Origin: DATBFX01 sp036558305
GTDB taxonomy: Bacteria > Chloroflexota > Chloroflexia > Thermomicrobiales > UBA6265
Reading direction: 5' to 3'
Assembly (NCBI GenBank): GCA_036558305.1
Contig: DATBFX010000033.1
Coordinates: 1 to 10,144, forward strand
DNA length: 10,144 nucleotides
Under the pieces are notes generated by a model. The model did not search any database. It saw only the letters and a program-made list of their open reading frames with translations, and was not told the DNA's origin. Within the stretch, counting starts at the first letter, position 1; each line of letters starts with the position of its first letter. The position numbers were made by a program, and so were the translations under genes. Positions 1 to 5,245 of this stretch are shown here, in pieces.

Positions 1-144
1 CGGGCACGGGGCACCTCCAAGGCGAACATCGGTTGGCTTGCACCCCGATTGTCGCCGGTCTCCGTGCCCCGTTCCATCCGCGTTCCGCCCCCGGTCGCCG
101 CTCCCACGCCCCACCCGCTACCCCCTGTCCGCTCCTGAACCTTC

Positions 145-173
145 CGAGGGAGAGGGGCCGGGGGTGAGGGCCG
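145..173. repeat. Fragment resembling a dispersed GC-rich intergenic palindrome
   Basis: Just downstream of the uppP stop there is a purine-rich string, GGGAGAGGGGCCGGGGGTGA, followed by GGGC. From memory, strings of this type are common as one arm of dispersed intergenic palindromes in high-GC bacteria. The bases before it (about 100-140, rich in CCC and CTCC) could be a decayed opposite arm, but pairing is poor. The rest of bases 1-193 is C-rich and shows no gene that I can support. Confidence 0.35.
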
Positions 174-193
174 ATTCAAGTGACGAATCGCGC

Positions 194-1099
194 CTACCGC
201 ACCCCTGCCGCAATCAACCCCAACACGAGCAGCCCCACCGCCACGCGGTAGACCACGAAGATCGCCGCGCTGTGCCGCTGGAGAAGGCGCAACAGCGTCC
301 AGATCGCGGCGAAACCGGTCACGGCCGAGACGGCGATGCCGACGATCATGGTGGTGACCTCGTGACCGCTCGGACTGGCGTCGAGGATGTCCTTGACACC
401 CGTCAGGGCCGCGGCCGTCGTCAGCGGAACGCCGAGGAGGAAGGAGAAGCGGGCGGCGTCTTCGCGCCGCAGACCGCGGAAGAGCCCCGCGGTCAGCGTC
501 GAACCGGAGCGCGAAACGCCGGGCATCAACGCCAGCGCCTGGGCCGAGCCGATCACGACCGTGTCGCGGACGGTGAGCGATTCGATGCCGCGCCGGTGGA
601 CCGCGACGCGGTCGGCCCACCAGAGGAGAAGCGCGAACCCCATCAAGAGGAGGGCGATGACGACAATCGAGAAGGGGCGATGCGACTCGGCGTGGAAGAA
701 ATCGTCGATTTTCCCCTGGAAGATCAGCCCGAGGACGCCGCCGGGGATCGACCCGACGATCAGCAAGAGCGCCAACCGCGCATCCCACTCACGACCCGAC
801 GTCGATCCGCCGGAGACCGGGCGCAGACCCTCGACCGCCGCCGGCGGCTCCATCTGCAGCAGCTCGCGCGGTCGAGACAGCGCGGTCGGCACGGCCAGGA
901 GCATGCCGAGCAACTCGCGCCAGAAATAGGCGAAGACGGCGAGCAGCGTCCCGAGGTGAAGCGCGGCGTCGAAGGCCAATCCCGGCTCGTCCCATCCGAC
1001 CAGCCAGGGGACCAGGATCAGGTGTCCCGACGAGGAGATGGGAAGAAACTCCGTCAGCCCCTGGACCAAACCGAGGACGATCGCTTCGAAGATGCTCAT
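194..1099 (-). CDS. uppP: Undecaprenyl-diphosphatase UppP (BacA family)
   Basis: Integral membrane phosphatase that converts undecaprenyl pyrophosphate to undecaprenyl phosphate, recycling the lipid carrier of peptidoglycan and other wall polymers; over-expression of family members gives bacitracin resistance. The 301-residue product shows both signature regions: the (E/Q)xxxE motif as Q13-x3-E17, running into PISSSGH at residues 20-26, and PGVSRSGST at 193-201 with the conserved arginine. Many hydrophobic segments follow, including 105-125, 143-161, 220-235, 250-270 and 280-300. It is somewhat longer than the roughly 270 residues usual for the family; most of the excess is a polar loop at about 75-106. 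The ATG start lies inside the stop of the upstream membrane-protein gene (ATGA, 4-base overlap), with a weak purine run (GGGAAG) just before it, so translational coupling is likely. The stop is TAG. Confidence 0.95.
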   Translation of the reverse strand: MSIFEAIVLGLVQGLTEFLPISSSGHLILVPWLVGWDEPGLAFDAALHLGTLLAVFAYFWRELLGMLLAVPTALSRPRELLQMEPPAAVEGLRPVSGGSTSGREWDARLALLLIVGSIPGGVLGLIFQGKIDDFFHAESHRPFSIVVIALLLMGFALLLWWADRVAVHRRGIESLTVRDTVVIGSAQALALMPGVSRSGSTLTAGLFRGLRREDAARFSFLLGVPLTTAAALTGVKDILDASPSGHEVTTMIVGIAVSAVTGFAAIWTLLRLLQRHSAAIFVVYRVAVGLLVLGLIAAGVR

Positions 1100-2184
1100 C
1101 CGACTTCCCGCCTGGGAGCGTTACCGCCACGCGGGAGCGGTCGACCCGGCATCTCGACGACCGCCGCCCCGATCGGAACCGGAGTCTCGCCCGGCTCGGT
1201 CTCGATCTCCCGGACGGTGCGCAGCGTCAGGTGCTGTCGCCACCATTCGAACGCCCCCCAGAGGGTCACCGGGAAGAAGAGGAGGGCGTGGAGGACGATG
1301 GCATACGAGAGCGCCGTCGTCTTGGCGACGCCGAGGGCGTTGCTGACGACCAGCCCGACGCCGTTCTCGAAGGTGCCGACGTAACCGGGGCCGGAGGGAA
1401 TCAGCGTCGCCAGGTTGGCGATTCCGGTCGTCAAGAGGATTTGTGGGACACCCAGGACGCTCGTGAGCTGGGGACCGAACGCGCGCGAGACCCACCAGTA
1501 CGTCGAGGCCTCGAACAACCAGGCAATGACCGACAAACCGGCGACGATGCCCAGGTCCGTCTTGCTGCGCAGAACGGCCAGACCGCTGAGCATCGATTCG
1601 GCCATCCGCTCGACGCGATCCGCGAGCGGGGTGGGGAGTGGACCGAGAACCAGTTGCAGGAGGCGATCGCGGAAATTGCCGCCGAGGGTCAGGATAAAGA
1701 GCCCGATCAGGACGGCGGCGAAGAGGATGAAGGCAAGGATGGCGATGTGGCGCAACTGGCTGGTCAAACCGACCACGGTACCGGCCGTCAGGATGAAGCC
1801 GAGCATCGTCAGGCCGTCGAAGACCCGCTCGACGGCGATCGTCGCCAGCGCGGCGGTTTTCCGCACGCCGAAGCGCTGGGAGACGATGTAGGCGCGGACC
1901 AACTCGCCGGTCCGCAGCGGCAGGACGTTGTTCGCCATGAAGCCGACCGCGTTGATCGGCACGATCTCGCCGGTCGGGACGTCGACGATGGGTCGGAGGA
2001 GGAATTTCCAGCGGCAGGCCCGGACGCCGACACCGACGACGTAGAAGCAGATGGCCGGGACCATGAACCAGTAGTTGGCGTGCTTGAGCGCCTCGCGGAT
2101 GCGGCCGTAGTCCTGGCCGCGAAACGCGAAGGCGAGGAACGCGGCGCTGATGAGCAGACCGAGCGCGACGCGCCACGATTTCAT
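1096..2184 (-). CDS. Lysylphosphatidylglycerol synthase TM-domain / UPF0104-family membrane protein
   Basis: A 362-residue polytopic membrane protein of the family that includes the flippase domain of MprF and stand-alone UPF0104 proteins. Members are associated with movement or modification of lipids or lipid-linked sugars; the substrate here cannot be told. Family marks are visible: NNVLPLRTGELVR at residues 85-97, AVERVFDGL at 117-125, and the late motif IPSGPGYVGTFE at 262-273. Hydrophobic stretches lie at about 5-20, 40-56, 78-90, 125-142, 147-167, 212-228, 245-265 and 290-312, followed by a charged, proline-rich tail from about 318 that is probably cytoplasmic. There is no C-terminal aminoacyl-transferase domain, so it is not a full MprF. 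The gene overlaps uppP by 4 bases, suggesting a two-gene envelope operon. The ATG start has no strong Shine-Dalgarno, so a slightly different start is possible. Confidence 0.88.
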   Translation of the reverse strand: MKSWRVALGLLISAAFLAFAFRGQDYGRIREALKHANYWFMVPAICFYVVGVGVRACRWKFLLRPIVDVPTGEIVPINAVGFMANNVLPLRTGELVRAYIVSQRFGVRKTAALATIAVERVFDGLTMLGFILTAGTVVGLTSQLRHIAILAFILFAAVLIGLFILTLGGNFRDRLLQLVLGPLPTPLADRVERMAESMLSGLAVLRSKTDLGIVAGLSVIAWLFEASTYWWVSRAFGPQLTSVLGVPQILLTTGIANLATLIPSGPGYVGTFENGVGLVVSNALGVAKTTALSYAIVLHALLFFPVTLWGAFEWWRQHLTLRTVREIETEPGETPVPIGAAVVEMPGRPLPRGGNAPRREVG

Positions 2185-2270
2185 GAGCGACGGACCGAGG
2201 GGTGAAGAGCGAAGCGGTGGCGGAAGGTAGCGGTCACGACCGAGCGGGCTCCAGAGGGATCACACGACAA

Positions 2271-2289
2271 GCGCGCCAATCCGGCGCGC
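2271..2289 (-). terminator. Hairpin downstream of infA, possible weak terminator
   Basis: GCGCGCC and GGCGCGC (7 bp) are separated by a 5-base loop. The hairpin lies 76 bases past the infA stop and before the membrane-protein gene on the minus strand. On that strand it is followed by TTGT rather than a uridine run, so it may only be an mRNA-end or pausing structure. The rest of 2185-2364 shows no gene and no convincing promoter for the envelope pair. Confidence 0.35.
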
Positions 2290-2364
2290 CGCCGCGAGTA
2301 TACCGCCACCCACACGACGCGTTCGATGTCGCGCCGGTGACTTCGGTCCCGATTGGGGCGACGT

Positions 2365-2661
2365 CTATCGGTGGCGATACGTGATGCGGCCGCGGGTCAG
2401 AACGTACGGCGAGAGTTCGACGGTGACGCGGTCGCCGGGGAGGACGCGGATGTAGTTGGTGCGCATCTTCCCGGCCAGGTGGCTGAGAACCGAATGGCCG
2501 TTTTCCAACTCGACGGTGAACATCGCGTTGGGCAGCGCCTCTTTGACACGCCCCTCGGCACTGATCGCGTCGGGGTCCTGACGGCGCGGTCGCTCCTCGA
2601 CCTGGGTTGCCGGCGCCGGTGCCGGTCGGGTCGGTTTTCGATACTGTGGCTTCTTCGCCAA
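2365..2661 (-). CDS. infA: Translation initiation factor IF-1 with N-terminal extension
   Basis: IF-1 binds the A site of the 30S subunit and, with IF-2 and IF-3, controls start-codon selection; it also has RNA-chaperone activity. Residues 33-98 form the OB-fold core, with clear family strings at 42-46 (ALPNA), 50-56 (VELENGH), 64-72 (GKMRTNYIR) and 76-91 (GDRVTVELSPYVLTRG). I chose the TTG at 2661 because a GGAGG lies 8 bases upstream; in-frame ATG codons further up (2676 and 2721) lack such a site, and the first overlaps the GGAGG itself. From the TTG the protein is 98 residues against about 72 in E. coli, an excess of 26 made of lysine, arginine, proline and alanine (residues 1-32). The gene sits next to a DEAD-box helicase rather than in a ribosomal-protein operon, so it may be a second IF-1 copy; the window cannot show this. 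Confidence 0.92.
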   Translation of the reverse strand: MAKKPQYRKPTRPAPAPATQVEERPRRQDPDAISAEGRVKEALPNAMFTVELENGHSVLSHLAGKMRTNYIRVLPGDRVTVELSPYVLTRGRITYRHR

Positions 2662-2669
2662 ATCGCATT

Positions 2670-2674
2670 CCTCC
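2670..2674 (-). promoter_or_regulatory. Shine-Dalgarno deciding the TTG start of infA
   Basis: On the minus strand GGAGG is followed by 8 bases and then TTG. The in-frame ATG at 2676-2674 overlaps this site and so is unlikely to be the start. Confidence 0.75.
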
Positions 2675-2781
2675 ATCCGCGCGTCTTTGCGCGCTTCGCG
2701 TCGCCTCGTGTTGCGGTCCAATATCCGACGTTTGAGCAGACGACGCTCGCAAAATCTGTGCGAGCCCTAAATATAACGCGC

Positions 2782-2834
2782 GGTGCCGCGCTGCCGGAGA
2801 TGCACCGCCAAGGCGACTCCGGCAGCGCGGCACC
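2782..2834 (-). terminator. 18-bp perfect inverted repeat between helicase and infA
   Basis: Arms 2782-2799 (GGTGCCGCGCTGCCGGAG) and 2817-2834 are exact reverse complements around a 17-base centre, which itself contains CGCC-AA-GGCG. It begins 13 bases beyond the helicase stop, as expected for its terminator. On the minus strand the hairpin is followed by GCGCG and then TTATATTT, so the uridine tract is displaced and imperfect. It could equally be a 3'-end stabiliser or a dispersed palindrome. The remaining bases up to infA (2662-2781) contain an AT-rich TATATT and a small CTCGC/GCGAG hairpin (2746-2764). I cannot identify a full promoter, though infA needs one if this hairpin stops transcription. 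Confidence 0.6.
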
Positions 2835-2846
2835 CCGCCTTCGACA

Positions 2847-4559
2847 CTATCGGGCGGTTGCGGACGGCATCGGACGTCGCGGCCCGCGCGCCTGGAAGCA
2901 GGCATCGCAGTAGACGGGTCGCGACGGATCGGGGCGGAAACGGACGGTCGCGGGGTTGCCGCAGCCGGTACAGACGATGTCGTGCGTCCGCCGCGGCGCA
3001 CGCCGCTCGCCGCGCTCCGCCGTCTCGCTCTGGCGCGGCGAACGATCGCTTGTCCCGCGGCTCGCGACCTCCCGCCGGCCGCCGGCCCACGCCGGTCGGT
3101 GCGGATCGCGCCCGTGCGCCGCGATTAAATCGCGCGTGACCGGCGGACGCTGGTCCTGGCGCACGTCATCCCAATCGTCGCGCGCCCGCGCTCGAACGGG
3201 TCTGGCAGACTCGCGCGCCGGCCGGCGCGGTTGCGGTGCCGGCGATTCGGCCCGCCGCATCGGCTGTGCCGGCCGCCGGCCGTTGTCGGTCGAAGCCGAG
3301 TCGACCGAAGCGACCGGTCGCGGTGCCATCCGTTCTGGTCGAGACGCCGGCAACACTTCGACCTGCACCTTGCTGGGATCGAACGAGCGTGCCGCCGCGG
3401 CCCCCGCCCACGGCCGCCGTGGCACCCGTCGTCCCAGACCGCGTTCGAGCTGGCGCCACTTGGCGCCATCGTCTGGTCCGAGCAGGGTCAACGCCTGCCC
3501 CTTCCGTCCCATCCGGCCCGTCCGGCCGACGCGGTGGGTCAGCAGTTCGGGCGACTCCGGCAGTTCGAAGTTGATGACCTGATCGACGCTGGTGATGTCG
3601 AGTCCGCGCGCTGCGACGTTGGTCGCGAGGAGGATACGCACGCGACCCGCGCGGAAGTCCTCCATCACCGCGTCGCGCGCGTTCTGCGAGAGGTTGCCCT
3701 GGAGCGCGGCGACCGGGTAGCCGGCGACCTGGAGTTGCCTCGCCAGTTTCTTGACGCCGTGCTTTGTGCGGCCGAAGACGATGATCGAGCCTTCACCGCG
3801 ATGGTCCAGAAGGTCCTTGAGGACGGCGAGTTTGTCGCCGCCGGGGACGTCGTAGGCGACGTGCTCGATCGGCGCCGCGTCCTCGGGCTTCGGATCGACC
3901 GCGACGGTGACCGGGTCGTTGAGATGCTTGCTGGCCGTACCGCGCACCCAATCGGGGACGGTCGCGGAGAAGAGCGCGGTCTGTCGGGCCGACTGCGTGC
4001 GCGACATGATCCGCTCGACGTCGGGAGCGAACCCGCGGTCGAGCATCTCGTCGGCCTCGTCGAGGACGAGGAAGCGGACGCGGTCGAGCCGGAGCGCGCC
4101 CTGGTTGAGCAGGTCGAGGACCCGACCGGGGGTACCGACGACGACGTGCACGCCGCGTCGGAGCGCGTCGCGTTGCGGCCCCATCGCCCGACCGCCGAAG
4201 ATCAGCGTGGTGACGACGCCACGCGGCCCGCCGACCTGGTCGAGGACGCCGCCGACCTGGACGGCCAGTTCCCGCGTCGGCGTCAGGACCAGGACCTGGA
4301 CGACGCGCTGGTTGACGTCGACGAGCTCTGCCGCCGGGATGCCGAAGGCGAGGGTCTTACCCGATCCGGTTCGCGCCTGACCGATCAGGTCGCGGCCCGC
4401 CAGCAGGGCCGGTAGGGCCGCCGCCTGGATCGGGGTCGGAATTTCGATGTCCATCGAGGTCAGCGCCGCGACGGTGCTCGGGCGCAGGCTGAGTTCCGCG
4501 AACGAATCGACGGCGACGACCTCTTCGACCGCCGGTCGTTCAAGAGTACCGAGAGACAA
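2847..4559 (-). CDS. DEAD-box ATP-dependent RNA helicase with C-terminal zinc ribbon
   Basis: ATP-driven RNA unwinding enzyme of the DeaD/CshA/RhlE type, probably acting in ribosome assembly, mRNA decay or cold adaptation. In the 570-residue product all core motifs are present: Q motif (F20, PTPIQ 41-45), motif I ARTGSGKT 62-69, Ia PTRELA 94-99, Ib TPGR 143-146, DEAD 167-170, SAT 198-200, motif IV around 260-265, motif V ARGLD 317-321 and HRVGRTGR 342-349. The core ends near 375. Residues about 380-525 are a low-complexity Arg/Pro/Ala/Ser tail, probably disordered and RNA-binding. A CxxC-x17-CxxC zinc ribbon follows (C530, C533, C551, C554). The start is TTG, chosen because GAGG lies 8 bases upstream. 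The next gene on this strand is infA, and the gene diverges from the small gene at 4821. The exact helicase subfamily is not settled. Confidence 0.95.
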   Translation of the reverse strand: MSLGTLERPAVEEVVAVDSFAELSLRPSTVAALTSMDIEIPTPIQAAALPALLAGRDLIGQARTGSGKTLAFGIPAAELVDVNQRVVQVLVLTPTRELAVQVGGVLDQVGGPRGVVTTLIFGGRAMGPQRDALRRGVHVVVGTPGRVLDLLNQGALRLDRVRFLVLDEADEMLDRGFAPDVERIMSRTQSARQTALFSATVPDWVRGTASKHLNDPVTVAVDPKPEDAAPIEHVAYDVPGGDKLAVLKDLLDHRGEGSIIVFGRTKHGVKKLARQLQVAGYPVAALQGNLSQNARDAVMEDFRAGRVRILLATNVAARGLDITSVDQVINFELPESPELLTHRVGRTGRMGRKGQALTLLGPDDGAKWRQLERGLGRRVPRRPWAGAAAARSFDPSKVQVEVLPASRPERMAPRPVASVDSASTDNGRRPAQPMRRAESPAPQPRRPARESARPVRARARDDWDDVRQDQRPPVTRDLIAAHGRDPHRPAWAGGRREVASRGTSDRSPRQSETAERGERRAPRRTHDIVCTGCGNPATVRFRPDPSRPVYCDACFQARGPRRPMPSATAR

Positions 4560-4712
4560 AACAGATTCCTCAAAGCGCGCAGCACGAAGACAGGACTTGA
4601 CGGCAATCGAAGAGCCGGTCAGTACGGCTCGACGACCCCGCGCTGCGCGCTTCGCATTCTGGTGGGGGCATGGGCGTACTGTCGCGCGGCGAATCCGCGC
4701 TCCCGCTGTCTG
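4560..4712 (-). promoter_or_regulatory. Long structured 5' leader of the helicase gene
   Basis: If the extended -10 at 4719-4724 is real, the leader is about 150 nt. It contains three perfect stems: 4684-4689 with 4695-4700 (6 bp, 5-base loop); an 11-bp stem, 4573-4583 with 4642-4652; and, inside that, a 6-bp stem, 4612-4617 with 4625-4630, with a 7-base loop. The 11-bp stem ends one base before the Shine-Dalgarno (GAGG, 4568-4571). Bases 4675-4681 (CGTACTG) are complementary to 4620-4626, which covers most of the inner loop, so a pseudoknot or an alternative fold is possible. No known riboswitch class was recognised. Confidence 0.5.
4568..4571 (-). promoter_or_regulatory. Shine-Dalgarno deciding the TTG start of the helicase
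   Basis: On the minus strand GAGG (within TGAGGAAT) is followed by 8 bases and then TTG. There is no nearby in-frame ATG with a comparable site, and the first conserved residues of the helicase core follow about 18 codons later. Confidence 0.7.
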
Positions 4713-4718
4713 AACGTT

Positions 4719-4727
4719 ATGTTACCA
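4719..4727 (-). promoter_or_regulatory. Putative extended -10 promoter of the helicase
   Basis: On the minus strand the string TGGTAACAT fits an extended -10 element (TGn plus TAACAT, four of six consensus bases). The region where a -35 would lie (TTTCAC at a 17-base spacing) is a poor match. The predicted start is near 4712. The same GTGGTA(A/T)CAT string precedes typA. Confidence 0.4.
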
Positions 4728-4753
4728 CACATTGACCCATGGTGAAAGATCGG

Positions 4754-4782
4754 TTGACACGGGTCATTCCACCGACCAGGAT
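4754..4782 (+). promoter_or_regulatory. Putative sigma70-type promoter of the 125-residue gene
   Basis: A perfect -35 hexamer TTGACA (4754-4759) is followed by a 17-base spacer and CAGGAT (4777-4782, three of six -10 consensus bases). Transcription would start near 4789, leaving about 32 bases before the GTG start. It lies back-to-back with the helicase promoter, about 30 bases away. Confidence 0.45.
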
Positions 4783-4820
4783 CGGCAACGGGAGATCGGG
4801 CGATAGCAAGGAGGAATCGC

Positions 4821-5198
4821 GTGTCCGAAGCACAAACCTGGGATCTCTGGTACCCACACGCGGCCGCCCGTGGCTTGTCGTTCGCCCGCGGACGGCTCGA
4901 CGCGACCGACGTGCTTCTCGTCCATGCCGCTCCAGACACCATCGATGTCGAGATCCGCTCGGACGCCGGTGACCTGATCGCGCGCGGGCACGGGCTGCAC
5001 CGGACGGCCGAGCGGCCGATGGCGCGGCTAAGGGTGCGGGGAGGAGAGATCACGCGAGAAGATTCGTGGCCCGGTGATTCAGACGTGGGTCGCCCGGTCA
5101 TCCTGCCGGGTGGAGAAGTCGGCATCCTGCTCGAGTGGTGGAACGCCGAAGACGGATCGGAGTGGCGTTGGCGCGTGGAGTTCTACAACCATCGGTAA
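4821..5198 (+). CDS. Hypothetical small soluble protein, tryptophan-rich
   Basis: I do not recognise the family. The 125-residue product has no signal peptide, membrane segment or metal-binding motif. It has seven tryptophans (7, 10, 83, 106, 107, 115, 117), many alternating hydrophobic and charged residues, and several Gly/Asp turns (48-58, 74-90, 97-101), which suggests a small all-beta fold such as a sandwich or barrel. The C-terminal part (about 100-123) looks like two paired strands joined by an NAEDGSE turn. The GTG start is well supported: AAGGAGG at 4808-4814 lies 6 bases upstream, and a TTGACA-type promoter lies further up. It ends 47 bases before the converging end of typA. Codon use resembles its neighbours, so it looks like a real, native gene. 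Confidence 0.82.
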   Translation: MSEAQTWDLWYPHAAARGLSFARGRLDATDVLLVHAAPDTIDVEIRSDAGDLIARGHGLHRTAERPMARLRVRGGEITREDSWPGDSDVGRPVILPGGEVGILLEWWNAEDGSEWRWRVEFYNHR

Positions 5199-5245
5199 AC
5201 GGCAAAATGGGCGCGTCCGAACTGCCGGTGTAGGGGGGGCGTCGG

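Noticed and set aside
2..69. Inverted repeat GGGCACGG/CCGTGCCC near the window start
   Set aside because: Only 8 bp with a 52-base loop in GC-rich DNA; it could be chance, and its context is cut off by the window edge.
38..1384. Long plus-strand open frame of 448 codons opposite uppP and the membrane protein gene
   Set aside because: It is Arg/Asp/Glu-rich with no motif and runs antisense to two well-supported genes; high GC content yields such frames by chance.
3231..4415. Long plus-strand open frame opposite the helicase
   Set aside because: It is antisense to a helicase with every core motif; its composition is typical of a reverse-strand shadow.
5199..5245. Terminator sought between the converging small gene and typA
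   Set aside because: Only a 5-bp CGGCA/TGCCG pair with a long loop and a seven-G run (5233-5239) were found; there is no T-run on either strand.
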